Source: Lepeophtheirus salmonis
Lineage: Eukaryota > Arthropoda > Copepoda > Siphonostomatoida > Caligidae
DNA: 64,000 nucleotides
Reading direction: 5' to 3'
Assembly: GCF_016086655.4 (NCBI RefSeq)
Contig: NC_052138.2
Span: 13,082,001-13,146,000 of the forward strand
This document shows positions 22,190 to 34,310 of the stretch, in pieces. A model generated the notes under the pieces. The model worked only from the letters and a program-made list of their open reading frames with translations, was not told the origin of the DNA and did no database searches. Position numbers and translations under genes: made by a program. Position 1 is the stretch's first letter, and every line of letters begins with the position of its first letter.

Positions 22190-25100
22190 ATGAAAAAAAT
22201 AAGTGGATTTGGGGCTTGTGTTTGATGAGTTTGCAGCAAAAATGACTTTCACAAGTATTCCAAGATCTGGTAACAAAATACGTAGTCGACTTGAGTATGT
22301 TCTGTCTACAAGTAGATTGGAAACTCTTTCAGCAGAGCTTATGGTGTTCCTTTCGAACATTTTCCAGTTTTGTAGCATTCAATAACCCATCGAAGCCTCA
22401 AAGATCCTTCTGGAAACTGAATATGTCTCTCCTAGAAGCGGAAGGAACTTATAACGAGATATCTGATATCGTTAAAAGGAACGAAGTGTTATTAGATGCT
22501 GGTAAAATCTCCTCATGGGATTGCGGAAGAAATATCGAAAATTTTGCAAGGAAACTATTCATTCATAAAGGTAAAGAAAAAAAACTAAAAAGCGTCTGGA
22601 AGAAATGAGGGGTGATAATAATACCACAAATGCAAAATTGGAGGAGATTATGGAATATGAAAACATGGAAACACTGATACGAATAAGAAATAAAATGATA
22701 GAGTTGAATGTAAAAGGGAAATTTCCCTTCAAACATCTGCAAAAATCGCTTACCGGAGTAAAAATGACTTCCTTAAAACTTGGTCGGGAGAAATATCGGA
22801 GGATCTAGAGAAAATATTCGAAGAAGCATGCAGATTTTATTCCAAATTATATAGTTGTTAGATCTCTAAGTCGAACAGACTATCAAACTTCTTCTTGAAC
22901 TGGAGGTTGTTAAAAGATCCAAAAAAATGGAAACCCTTGTTATTTCAAAATTGGGATCCTGGAAGAACGGGAAAAAATGATCAAAATGATTTAAATCGTG
23001 ATATTTATTTATAGATATTGCTCACCCATCACTGAAAAAGAATTGATGAAGTTTATCCAAGATTATGACAAAAAATACTTGTATCATCAGGGTTGCCTTT
23101 TGATTTATTCAAAAGGGTTACTTTCTCCAATCCTCGAAGAAGTGTTTAAGGAAATATTCAAGAAGGGTTTGGTTCCTGACTTCATGAGCACTAGGTCCTT
23201 AACTTTAGCCCTAAGGAAAAACAAGTCAAAGTATTAAATTAAAAATTACAGACCCATTTCCCTCTTGAATACCTAATATAAAATACTCACCGGAATATTG
23301 AATCGAAAACTTTCCCAGATTCTCCCATACATTATATCAACGGATCAAAAAGGGGTAATGACGTCACACCTACTAGAGGGCACACCGTGCTCTATAGAAG
23401 ATGGTAAAGACTTAAATGCATAATCTAAGTACGCTACAATTTTTGTCGACTCCGAAAAGGCATTCGATGCCGTCTCACACAGGTTCACTGTTGAACAGCT
23501 ATATAGGTACAATGGCTTTGTTAACATGGTCTCGACCATCCTTAGGAACTCATCATCGAGCATTGACATTCTTGGTACTCATTCTATGTTTTGCATTCAG
23601 TGTGGAGCTCGGCAATGACATTTGCTATCACCATTCCTCTTTTTGATCGCAATGAATGGATTGAACGAGATTATCAACTATAAGTTTTACCTTGAAGGTC
23701 TGAAAATAAATGAAAAGTCACGGAAGTGCTTGTTATATGCAAACGACCTTACCACATTTCCAACGGGAACACAAGAAAAACGGGTATATTCCATCTCCTT
23801 AGCCATTGAAGTCATTCAAGATTTCCAAAAAATTTTGGGTACCTCCATCAACATCGAGAAGACTAGGATCTTATCCAACTGTGACGACTATCTTAAGACA
23901 TATGATGGTCCTAGCGAGTTATGTTTTGTTAAGTCTTTCTCGCTTCTTGGTATTGAAGTTTGTAGCTGCAGTGCCGATGCTGAGAGAAGAAATGAGTTAA
24001 AAGTTTTATCTACTATATAGAAAATTGTTAGATTTTTCAGTAATACCTCACTCACTAGATATGAAAAATTGAAGCCCTAGGATATCCTCCCAAAAACCTT
24101 GCATCTGCTGAAATACGTGCCTTTTTGAAACATGATATGTGAGAGCATATATAAATTAAGGGAAGATTTAGTATGATGGCAAGAGCATACGTTTCAAGGT
24201 CGAGGATTAATCCTCCAATAACTCACTGGCATCTTTGTTCTATACACATAGAAGGTATGTGGAAGGCGCTGAATCTCTCGTGGTTAAAACGACTCCGAAG
24301 CTCTGGCGATTTATGGCAATTAAAATCAAAATAAAATTCTACCAACGGATTGGTTTTCAATTTCCTGAACGGATCTGTAAGGGTCCAATTGAAATGTAAG
24401 GATTGGTCAAAAGATCGGATCATCATTGGAGGAAGATGTTCTCAGCATGAAGCTCATTTAATGAGAATGCCCTCCCTTTACTAGGGTCAAACGAACCACT
24501 TGATTATAATCTTCGAATGAACAGTAGGAGTAAGTTCCTTAGTAGTGCAGGGGTTACTTCTGCAGGCCAATATATATCAGATGGGAGCCCCGGGATGAAT
24601 AACTTCTTTCTATCCCATAGAACACAGCGGATGTTCTCTGGACGAAATTTCAAGAGTAACTATCTTGGTCCTCCGATCCCTGCATTCATTGCATCAGAAG
24701 TCTTTCCTAACAAAATTATAAAAATTTTATAAAATCGTGAAGAAAAACGTCCTTCATCAATCACAAGGCGAAGCTTTGATCTGTTTAGTTCATAACGTCA
24801 TTTTGAAGAACCCATTCACGGACACACGTCAAAAATGGCTGAGGTGCAGACTGGGGACGTCTTTTACTTTTCAAACAAGTCCTGGGAGATAAATTTATAT
24901 TTTTGCCAAAATGAATTGGATACCCCTTTTCATTTATTCTACCAATGTTTAAAAATTACCACAATCCTTAAAATGATGGAGGAAGAAGTTTGGAAACATT
25001 TTCATGTGAGATTGAGTCTCTCAGTTAGCTCATTGTAACATCCTCGCCATATAAGGATAGATGGAAGATTGAGAGGCTCATCTCCAAAATACAATGTATA

Positions 25101-25830
25101 ATATACGCATTGAAGCACAAGAACCAAGAGCTCCCTTTGTGGCTCAATGATTACATCTCTAAGGCAATGATAATCCTCAATTCCTTCTTCATCGATGGGA
25201 AAAACTAATACACTATTTTTTTTAAAGTGGAGTCATGTATATCAATCAAAAATGTTTTTCTCTTATTTCTAATTCTGATTCGAGTAAAGTTTTGTATATG
25301 CGCTTCAAACTTCTTTTGGACTGTTTATTTTGATCACGTCTTTTGACTAAGATTCATCTAATGTAATTAAATAGAAATCAAAGTTTCGGACAAGGTTATG
25401 TATTCTTCTTTAAATTTAACTAGAGACCTGGAATATTAATTAAACCCATAGTTTATAGTATCTGAATTATAATTATTCACTAAAAAGTTATTATAAAACA
25501 CAAATACATAACCCTAATCATCTACGAAGGGTATTGATATTTTATATTTTTTTAACGAGGTTTCGTGAATCCTGAACATAATTCATATACATGGTTCTTC
25601 TTTACTTTTTATTTGAACCATATTGTCTCCTCTTTCCTTTTGAGTCTTTCTAGTCAGAACTAGCTCAAGATCCTCCCTTCATGATATTATTTATTGATCA
25701 GATCTCTGGATTTGCCGGTTTTTCTTTTTTGTTTTTTATCCTTGTGTCGTTGACCTAATATTAACTAAACTTGTATTTGTTGCTTCTTCTTTTCCTGTTT
25801 TTTTTTTTTAAATCACAACTTGAAAATAAT
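22190..25830 (+). mobile_element. Degenerate L1/Tx1-like LINE, ORF2 and 3' UTR
   Basis: The copy begins within the end of the apurinic endonuclease domain (about 22240-22330: FTSIPRSGNKIRSRLEYVLS, similar to the SRIDYI-type end motif). It continues through a linker (22400-22850), reverse transcriptase (23000-24020) and a C-terminal region (24270-25040), the last with FCQNELDTPFHLFYQC, a C-H-C motif. After about 25210 there is AT-rich 3' UTR. The segment 25620-25830 matches 53216-53410, and 24260-24590 matches 52490-52800, so a second copy of the same family lies in the window. Many stops and frameshifts are present throughout. Confidence 0.75.
22998..24020 (+). pseudogene. Reverse transcriptase domain of the L1/Tx1-like LINE
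   Basis: Motifs appear in the right order across three frames: KNYRPISLLNT at about 23241-23273, FVDSEKAFDAVSHRF at about 23442-23486 (the first catalytic aspartate region), LLSPFLFLIAMNGL at 23622-23660, and LLYANDLTTF with YAND at 23736-23747. The catalytic YADD of working enzymes is thus changed to YAND, which removes one metal-binding aspartate. A 132-codon frame (23622-24020) then carries the thumb region up to FSLLGIEVCS. The enzyme would copy its RNA at a nicked target site. This copy cannot, because of stops, frameshifts and the lost aspartate. Confidence 0.85.
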
Positions 25831-26059
25831 GTTTCCATTGTTTAATAAATATATCGTTTAAAATGAATAAATATATATAACCCTTAAAAATCTAAACTAG
25901 TTCATTTGTTTCAGATCAAGTAGTTGGAATCACCTCCTGGACTGTTATGAAAGATAAAAATGTTTCCTTATATAGTACATAGTAAAACGATCATGTATGA
26001 GTGGATATCAAATAAAACGTCAGTAATACAAAAAAGGTTTCAATCGGTGCCACAGACCC

Positions 26060-26430
26060 TCATTTAGTTTTAAAATTCTAAAATGTTTTCATTAAGTGTT
26101 TATTCCATGAAAAAGTAAACACATAGAAAAAAGAGAAAATGGAAAGGATCATGTAAATCTTTTTTTTTTCTTCTTCAAAGCTGTTTATATTTAAAATATC
26201 TAACAGGTGTTAAAACCATTTTTTGACTGTAAAATTATTATTATTAACTCTCTGACCGTTTATAAGTTTTATTTATATTTTCCTTTATCAAGTAAAATAG
26301 TTACTCCGTGGGATAATTGAGACAGTGGTTGAAGCCCTGTGATGGTCATATTGAAAATTAATATGCTATCTACATTCAGGATATGGATTTGATTAAAGTT
26401 TGTTCCAATTGTAATGCATGCCCCTGTTTG
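26060..26430. repeat. Dispersed repeat, copy B
   Basis: Same-orientation relative of 10280-10660. It shares GTGTTAAAACCATT, TCAAGTAAAATAGTTA, GGTCATATTG and GTTTGTTCCAATTGTAATG with that copy. The minus-strand 103-codon frame at 26269-26580 runs through it and extends beyond; I see no motif in it. Confidence 0.6.
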
Positions 26431-27277
26431 TCCGCACTTAATTTTCAGAAATCCATTTAGCGATGCAGAACAAAAAAGTATAGATTGGAAAATTTGTCGA
26501 TCTGTACCAACGAGAGCCAAAATACCCCTGAGGAGCGGACATGCGATGTTTGGGGAACAAACGTCGAGACATCCTTCCACCTATTTTATTTGTGCCAAGA
26601 GTAGTTGAAGCTGATATTTGGAGGCATTATCGAAAGAGATTGAATGTGTCCGACTGACTGGTCTCGACATTGGAAAATATGGAGGAGTTCATGATAGTCA
26701 AAGTTCAGAGGATATTAAATATGCAGAAAAATTCAGCGTTCAACCCATGCCGGTTGGGTTAGGAAAATAAGTAATAAATAAAAAATACTCTGTTACCATT
26801 TTTAGAATGATTGAAACTGATTTAAAAACCCTGTATAAAATCAATGGAGTAAAAATTCTAAAGATTAAATTGTAAAGAAAAAATTGTTAAGTATTAAATA
26901 TAAATTTCAATATCATTAATTACTACATTATGTATATTGGATCAACCTGCATTGAATCCAAATTAGTATTAAGGAATACAAGCTGGCTGACTTTAGTTGG
27001 GCTCAGTTCAATGTTCCTTATTTCCTAAAACTTCCGTATCACATGAACTTGTCTTCTAGTTAACCCAATATTCATTTAAGGGTTCATTTTAATGAATAAA
27101 TTATCTTTAATTAAGAAAACCTGCATGACCCCTGGGACGGGATGCATTTTTGGATATTATATGGGATTTATGATGCTCAAAGAAGCGGCTGTGGAATAAT
27201 TTTTTCATTTATTAGTTTGAGTGGACTCAAGGGAACTGCTACCTGAATGTACGAAATACAAATAATAATCTGTAAAG
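26431..27277. other. Unassigned DNA, slightly coding-like at its start
   Basis: 26414-26608 is open on the plus strand (64 codons, including AEQKSIDWKICRSVPTRAKI) and is less AT-biased than its surroundings. No family is recognised. The remainder shows nothing. Confidence 0.35.
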
Positions 27278-27390
27278 GATTCAGTTATTTTATTAAATAA
27301 GTTATTTTAGTGAATCAGTTATTTTGATGATTCATTCTTTTAAAGATTCAATTCTTTAAGTGAATCATTTCTTTTGTTAAAACAGTTCAG
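27278..27390. repeat. Degenerate 17-20 bp minisatellite
   Basis: About six imperfect units of the type GATTCAGTTATTTTA or GAATCAGTTATTTTGATG follow one another. Unit length varies between 16 and 20 bases. Confidence 0.55.
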
Positions 27391-27750
27391 TTGAATGATA
27401 TATTATCGAAATCTATTACTAGGCCCAGCATTATCCTATAAATGATGATGATTGTTATAACTTGTATGTTTCAATCCAAAGTTGAGCTTGAAGCAGGGGA
27501 AAGTAAGTGGTTCTGGAGAAGAAAGTGAGGGGCCCGAGGAATTAGCTTAATTGCTTACGTAGATTTGAATTGTGGAAAGAGAAAAGAAGATTATTAAATT
27601 GATGATTGTGGATGTATGAGAAGAAGTAGAAGCGAGTAGTAATTCAAATAGACGATGAAGAAGAGAAGTAATGACAGGATTTACTTATATTTTGCAAGCT
27701 TTAAATAATATCAAGGGATTCCATTTCTACTCACTATTAAAGATTTATCA

Positions 27751-27904
27751 TGACGTCATTTCTAATCCATTAATACTATAAATCATTTGTGTCCGTCACC
27801 CATCCATCACTAATCAACACTCACCTAAATTGCCAACTGGCCACTCCCAAGCCCCCCTCTACAGCTCTACACAAAAACTATTAACTATAAATCGTATGAC
27901 GTCA
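27751..27904. promoter_or_regulatory. Two CRE-like octamers TGACGTCA flanking a C-rich segment
   Basis: The perfect palindrome TGACGTCA, the known binding site of CREB/ATF-type bZIP factors, occurs at 27751-27758 and again at 27897-27904. Both are followed by TT and preceded by A. The 138 bp between is pyrimidine-rich on the plus strand and less AT-rich than the neighbourhood. This could be a promoter or enhancer of a gene outside the recognisable set, but no TATA box, transcript or adjoining exon could be tied to it. Chance or repeat origin remains possible. Confidence 0.25.
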
Positions 27905-28085
27905 TTAAATATCTTTCTTCAAAGTGGGAATAAAATATCCGATAATGAATTTTACAGGAAATGAATTTAATTGGAATGAAATTACTAGGAATGAAAAGAT
28001 ACTGCATGAATAGACCTGCCCTCATATTTTGAAAACATGCAACTTTTTCAAATATTCAATGCTACTATCTCCCTCAGTAAAATTG

Positions 28086-28240
28086 TAATTTGTCCTAGGA
28101 GATAAATGGATTGTAATCTCTACTAGGAGAATTATTGATTATCCTAGGGGGGATCTTGATCATAATTTGTCCTAGGAAAGATTACGATCATAATCTCTAC
28201 TAGTAGAATCAACGATTCTACTGGATTTCAATCTCTACTG
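28086..28240. repeat. Two-copy tandem repeat, about 77 bp period
   Basis: The word TAATTTGTCCTAGGA starts at 28086 and again at 28163, and each copy then contains TAATCTCTACTAG followed by GAGAATTATTGATTAT or TAGAATCAACGATTCT. Many CCTAGG and CTAG palindromes make the region able to fold on itself. Confidence 0.6.
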
Positions 28241-29745
28241 TGACAAGTATATCTTTTTCTTTTCTATGTATTTTTATTGTCTGTTTGTATAACTTTATAA
28301 TATTCTGCTCGTCACCTACTACGGTGTGGAAGGATGATAAAAACTAAAACCAAGACTAGATCCCCATTTATACTCTGAGTCCAACAAGGACTTAGAAGTA
28401 TAATCCTGCAACAAATTACATTATTTCTTGCAGATAAATGTAACTCTATTCATGCTCAATGGGAGCCTTAATGTATTTCAATATTGGAATTGTGAGCTTG
28501 ACAAACCTTCCTTTAGATAAAACACAAACAAAAGTAATTGAGAGTATTTAAAAAAGAGAATGTGGGGGCCTAAACATATTTGGAAAATATTTTTTAAGAA
28601 CAAAAACAAAACTCTAGAAGTTTCTTATAGGTGTGATATGTAGTGCCGTATTAATGCCAAACAAAATATTAATGCAGAGAGTTTGACATCATCCATCCTT
28701 CGACTATTATTTTATCTAAATTATTCTTCCCAAAAGATCCCTATTTTAATTTTCGCTTTACGATCAATGTTATATCTTCTTCCAACTCCTTGAGTTGATC
28801 ACTTATATTTTACTGTTTTGATGAACATAACCACGATTTACTTTTGAAAAATGAAGTAAGTCAAGGATTGTTTGCCGATGAAGTTGTAATTTTTCATCTC
28901 TAGGTCAAAGAAAGCAAACTTTATCTTTTTCAAAATCATAAAACTGCAACTAATCGACTAACATAATTTACAATTAGATGTGATTATTATGAAGGGTTTA
29001 AAAAAAAGGAAAACAAGAAAAAAAAATAATCAAAGCGTCATTCTGTATATTAAGGTTGTTGTTTTTGCTATACAGTTTTAAACTGCTATAATTTGGCAAA
29101 CTTTTTATCTTTGAATGTACCTATTTTTTTTTGCATGATTAATGCGAAAATGTGTACTTATTTTCCCTTGTTTTGCCAAATAGTCAAATTCAGATTATTT
29201 ATCTATGATCTATTTGTAAAGTTTTTCTAATATATCTATTAACTTTTCCCCCTTATATAAGGAACAAATTATGATTTTGTTGCTTTCATCTACTTTAAAA
29301 AAAATTGATTAAAAAACGGGTTTTTTTAATTTATAGCTATTTTTGTATAATAAAAAAATAAGTGACTACTCATGTTACATCAAATTTCACCACTTATTGA
29401 TAGAAGTTCATAAAACTTTAAAGACAACAACACGTATTTTTTTAAATCTTTATTTTAATTTCAATGCATTTTTTAAAAGTATAATGCTTCAAAAAAGTCG
29501 CAATAGCCTCTTAAAGATGGTGCAGCATTAAATTATATTATAAAGATGAATTAAAATTGATGTTGGTAGAATTAGGTTCCTAACTAGCTGATCTTGAATT
29601 ATTATTATTATTATATTTTCAAATTTTTGTTGCCTTATTGATATTAATATTTTTTGTTATGAATTCCCCAATTTATGTATTAATCTACTGACATCTAATA
29701 TCTAAACTTTGGACCATAGAAACATCATATTTTGTCATTTGGGGT
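28241..29745. other. AT-rich DNA, nothing recognised
   Basis: No gene or element could be supported. A short (ATT) microsatellite sits at about 29597-29616 within the flanking part, and the 62-codon frame at 29343-29531 has no motif. Confidence 0.5.
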
Positions 29746-29991
29746 GTGGGAGAAGTATGTTGCATTAAAATATATATCAAAAATGGTTGTTCTTGTTCTC
29801 TTACACCATTGGATACATTAGGAAACAAAACTCTTGGCTTCAATGGGTTTGATTACGATTGTGTTTGTTATTGTCGAGATCAATGCAATGTACATAATGA
29901 AATAAACTTTATAAAATATTTATACTATTTTTGTTCTAAATTAGTTTTTTTTTTGGAATTTAAACGGAATAGAAGTGAAGGACTTTTTTAA
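29746..29991 (+). other. Possible cysteine-rich coding segment
   Basis: An 81-codon open frame contains the patch CCIKIYIKNGCSCSLTP and then GFDYDCVCYCRDQCN, giving at least nine cysteines in the first 50 residues, unusual for chance AT-rich sequence. It might be an exon of a cysteine-rich protein or a scrap of a repeat. There is no signal peptide, no recognised family and no convincing splice context. Confidence 0.15.
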
Positions 29992-30239
29992 AACTATTAC
30001 TTACTGTGCACATTATCGATCTTTATCTTTTTTTAATTGAACGGCAATATTGTCGAATCTTTACTGTTAAAAATGAACAATATTATCAGAGGGACCTTGA
30101 ACCTTTATTAAATGTATTTTCTTTAATAATCTTCAATTTTTTTCTGAAAATCAAACTAGAAAATTGACAAAACTAAATGTTATGTACAAACAATGTGTGT
30201 TGTTGATATTACATTCTTTTTCCTACTTAATATACTTTT

Positions 30240-31270
30240 TTTTTTGAGTAGGGAAATCTCTTTCGATGGTCTTGGATAACTTGTTATAAATATTACTTCT
30301 GCTCTTCATCAGTAGTTATTAAAGAGTTGAATTCTTTTATGAGAGCAACCCCTCTTTCAGCCAAATCATTAACACCTATTGTTAATGATTGAACACGCAG
30401 CTCTATAATTTTCTCTTGAATTCCGAGTTTGAGGGTCTGCTTGAAGGAAATTATTTGTTATATCCAAACATGTAAAAAAGTTTATGGTGTTTTTTGAAAT
30501 AAAATTTGATAAGGCTAATTGCCCAATATTTTTCATGTTTATTATTGCTCGCTTTTGGTGTATTCGATAAATTAATGGACCTTTTCGAATTGTTAATTGC
30601 TTTCGCCATATTCCTTTTTTCTTGAGAGGACTCTTTTGGATCAAAAACTGCCAAGGCTATATTATGATCATTTAAATACCACAGATACCTTGAATTTTTT
30701 TTGTTGCAGCATCTGAAATATCTGGATTTGTATTTTCAACAAATTTCAAGCTTAACAGAAATTCAAAATCTTGCCGTAGAGCAAATATAACATCAGGAGC
30801 TGTGAACCAAGCTTTGAGATATATTTTCACGATGAAATAGAAATATTGCGAATTCCTCTAATTTCCTTAGCAGTGAGCTTGAATTGATCTTGAAATAAGT
30901 AATTCTTGAGAGTGTACATTGTGCCTTGTTCATCCAACGAGAATTATGAATACCTCCAGGTGCAATAAATTGCATATCTCTAGGAGGAAAACATCCGATA
31001 AAAATGATCGCAAGTTCTAACAACTCTTTATAGTCATTTATTACTTGAAAACTATGGAGTTGTTTGTTAGGAAAGTGAATTATAGTATTATTCATATCTG
31101 AAATGACTTTCAAATTGTTAATCATGACCAACTTAAAGTCTGTTTTATCGATTTTTTCCCACTCTTTCTGAAATCTTTAAAAACTTGAATATCATGCCCA
31201 GATGAGGGACCCATACAAATGGAGAAAACACTTGCTAAAACCAATTCAAATACATGATGTAGACAGGGTA
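30240..31270 (-). pseudogene. Broken copy of an uncharacterised multicopy protein family
   Basis: Minus-strand pieces in changing frames line up as one protein. 31262-31130 reads CLHHVFELVLASVFS and then GPSSGHDIQVFKDFRK. The 112-codon frame 31131-30793 reads FIGCFPPRDMQFIAPGG and IHNSRWMNKAQCTLSRI. A shifted frame reads IVKIYLKAWFTAPD, and further shifted pieces read RYLWYLNDHNIALAVFDPKE, FLQADPQTRNSRENYRAA and finally VNDLAERGVALIKEFNSL and QVIQDHRKRFP near 30280. I recognise this arrangement (HH-F-ELVL, APG-H-ARWM, AWFTAP, LWYL, ND-AERG) from large uncharacterised families in arthropods and cnidarians that behave like transposon-derived genes. No function is known to me. At least five frame changes or stops make it a pseudogene. 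The end at 63.5-63.8 kb is a relative. Confidence 0.6.
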
Positions 31271-32085
31271 GCTATTTTTATGGTTTTATTTTGGACAGTT
31301 TTGGAAAAAAGGTCACATGAAAGACATTGCAGAAAAGCAGAAGTGTAAAACTAACAGTTTTAATTTTTTGCATAAAAATGGGAACTTTATGGTATCAATT
31401 TATTGCTTGGGAACAAATGAATCCGTTTTCAGCTATTTCTTATGGATAAATTCGAAAATTGAATCCATATTTTATTGACGCTGATTTGACAACAAATTAG
31501 CGTCGATTTCTGGTACCTGGTCGTTACAATGGGGGAGGGGGGCGTAGGGTACTCCCATGGAATATCAAAGTCAGAAAAAATAGGGTGTGATTCAGAACTT
31601 AGAAAGTTACTTTAAAAATTGAAATGAAGGCTTTTGAAAAATAATTATACCTTTTTTCAAAAAAAAAAAAAAAAGAAGGGATTCTTCGAAATGGATAGTA
31701 AAAACGTAAATAAATTATAAATCGACACTGGTTAGAAAAAAAACCCAAAAAGATCTTTGAAAGTAATAATAAACAATGATTTCTAAAAATAAATGAACAA
31801 AAACTATTTTTTAAAGGGGTGGTTCATCATTTTCAGGAAAAATTTAAATGGCTTAATCTTATTTGGAAAAAAAAGTCACCCTTATCAAAGTCCGAAAAAT
31901 GAGATGTTAGTCGGAAAAGTTGCAAAAAAATATTCACCCTCCCCCCTAAAAAATCGAAGAAAAATCTTAGTGTCGGCCCTGTTTTTGTATTCTACTGTAT
32001 TACTAGAATCTGCTATCGAACCTTTATATTTTTTGTTAACTTGTTTTATGTTTTGAATATGTTATATTAAAGGAACATTTAATTA
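31271..32085. other. Unassigned DNA with G-rich and A-rich tracts
   Basis: A GGGGGAGGGGGGCG tract lies near 31530 and a long A run near 31660. The 87-codon frame at 31793-32056 shows no motif. It may include upstream remains of the pseudogene to its left. Confidence 0.45.
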
Positions 32086-32534
32086 AAGGGTGCCTCATAA
32101 ATTGTGTCTCACTTTGTGTTGACTTTCCAGGTGAAACTTTTTGGCACTCTGCTGAGCTTATAAGGAAGTATTGGTATAGGGTTGTCTTCAAGATTCTGTT
32201 TTTGTTTGTGGCGGATGTACCATCAAGAAACTGACCCTCTGGATACCTCAAACTGCTTTTCCTGCAACAGTTACACTAATTGCTGTCCGAAAAGGACCAA
32301 CAGCACGTTTACTAGTAACTTAGAAAACAATTCATGACATTAAGTTCAACGAAAAACAAAACGAATTGCACTGAAAACAAATACACAGTCTACTGAATTA
32401 CCATATTTACTAGATTCATCTCAAATTATCTGCAGTAAAGTATTGATAACCATGGCAAGTTTATTATATACAGCACACTTCCATAACTGAGCTATCCTAT
32501 CATAGCTTTTAGACAAATGTAATAAGACACCCTT
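32086..32534. mobile_element. Short non-autonomous DNA element with TIRs (MITE-like)
   Basis: The left end AAGGGTGCCTCATAAATTGT and the inverted right end AAGGGTGTCTTATTACATTT agree at about 18 of the first 24 positions. TA lies at the outer border on both sides, give or take one base. Tc1-type elements often carry TIRs of this GGGTGTCxxATTAC type, so a deletion derivative of a Tc1-like element is likely. There is no transposase; the minus-strand frame at 32036-32251 crosses the border and is not credible as a gene. Confidence 0.55.
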
Positions 32535-33439
32535 ATATTAAATTGGTACTTATACCAAATGATTTATGAAGTTATTCAGCCTTTTTTTTCGCAAAACCAT
32601 CTAAGTCAAAAAATAAATTAATGTTTATAACTAGTAGGTACGAGCACAACAAACTATTTATTATTTACAAGGAAATGTATTTTGTTGAGATTTGTAAATA
32701 ATTTATGATGTACTATAATGGTAATGTTTTTAATTTTTACATATTATTAAGTAAGGCTTTCAACCTTTTTCAAATGACTATAATGATAATTAAAAAAAGT
32801 AAACTTTTTTTAATTAGTTTATATAATTATATTATAGAGTCTAATATATTTACTATACGACTATAATATTATTTTTATTTTCTAAGAACATAATGAAGGT
32901 CGAATTTTACTGCAATAATTGAGTAGATATTTTGTAAACATTCTTAGGTGTAATACCATTGTCAAATAGATCAAAATAGCTTTTTATTTAACAATGGAGG
33001 AAATTTAATTTTTTTGAAAATCCACTTTACCGTTTGTTATCTTAATTTATAATTGTAAGACACTAAAATTTATCTATATTTTATCAATTAGAGGGAAAAG
33101 AACATTTCATTATAATAATTAAAAAGGTTAAAACTTGATATTTCATATTTGCTATCCCTCATCTTTAGTCGTTTCAACCCATTAAGATTTTCAAGATCAC
33201 TATTTAAAACACTTTAACTACAATATATCTGTCGATATTTTATATGTTTGAACTGTTTTGCTAATAATGTTTATGATATATATTTGCGTTTTTTAAAGTG
33301 GGAGCTGTGGGACACTAAGGTGCCCCTGACTGATCTAGAAGTGCCGCCCAAAAATACGCCTTTTTACATCTAATTTTAAAAAAACTTGGCTCCCTCCTAT
33401 AACTCGGGAAAAAGTATCATATGGCTACAATAGAGTTTT
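32535..33439. other. AT-rich DNA, nothing recognised
   Basis: A/T-rich with a less AT-rich patch at 33295-33360 that may be the 5' remainder of the transposase fragment that follows. Confidence 0.5.
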
Positions 33440-33680
33440 GACAACTACATCTCGCCGCACCTTTGGCCTCAAACTTCCTGGATCTGAATCCGATGGATTT
33501 TGTTTTATCCAGCATGATAAACCACAATTCAAACGAGCTCCATGCAAAACCAAAAACGAACTTATCAGTAGGATTAAGAAATAATTCCAGGATTTTCAGA
33601 GGGACAAAGTGCTGAAGGGACGATCTTGCTTTTGGCCTTGTATAGAGATTGTAATTAAGGCTGTAGTTTATTTTATTAAA
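33440..33680 (+). pseudogene. Tc1/mariner transposase C-terminal fragment
   Basis: The plus strand reads FLDLNPMDFVLSS (third catalytic region, again aspartate), then in another frame APCKTKNELISRIKK (stop) FQDFQRDKVLKG and finally CIEIVIKAV, matching the end of DDxD Tc1/mariner transposases. Stops and at least one frameshift are present, and nothing upstream of about 33440 is recognisable. Confidence 0.55.
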
Positions 33681-34023
33681 TAAAATATATAAGAATGCAT
33701 GAAGCTTTCATAATCTGGGTTTATTTATTTTTATTTGATAACTGGTTGAATGGAAATTGTGTTTGAAAAAAAAAAAAAAATATTTTTGTGGAACCCTTTG
33801 TTAGAGAAGGATACCATTTTAAATTATTTTTAAATATACAAATTTAATGAACCTTAAAAATATGTTTGAAGTAACGATTGTCAATAACGTGTCATGTCAA
33901 TGGCCCACCGAATTCAGTATGACTGCAGTGCACAATGTACATCATATTTTTTTATCATTCACTGCACAAATACATTACATTAAACAAAGAACAAGCAACA
34001 GCTTAATGGATTATTTTCTAAAA

Positions 34024-34310
34024 ATTTGAGACTTGCAGATCTACTTTTTATTTTAAAGAATATCATTTTAATAGAATGAAAATTTTATTAAATTTTATCA
34101 AAATATATTGTTTGGAAAACCATTCAGAGTATCTTCAGACATTATTTTATTGACATACGTTTTTTTTTTGTTTTGTTTTTTCATATTTAATTTTTAAGTA
34201 ATCATCATGAAATATATGTACAAACTTTGAGACTTATAGATCCATTGCTTATTTAAAAAAATATAAGTTTAAAAGAAAGAATTTTTGTTTAAAATTTTAG
34301 TCCTCATCGG
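34024..34310. repeat. Diverged direct duplication, offset about 200 bp
   Basis: Sequences starting TTGAGACTTGCAGATC at about 34025 and TTGAGACTTATAGATC at about 34226 remain similar for roughly 80 bases, through an A/T-rich stretch. Copies are old and partly obscured by low complexity. Confidence 0.4.

Noticed and set aside
23356..23363. A further TGACGTCA octamer at about this position, and one at about 42113
   Set aside because: The first lies inside LINE coding remains and the second is single in AT-rich DNA, so neither supports a regulatory role.
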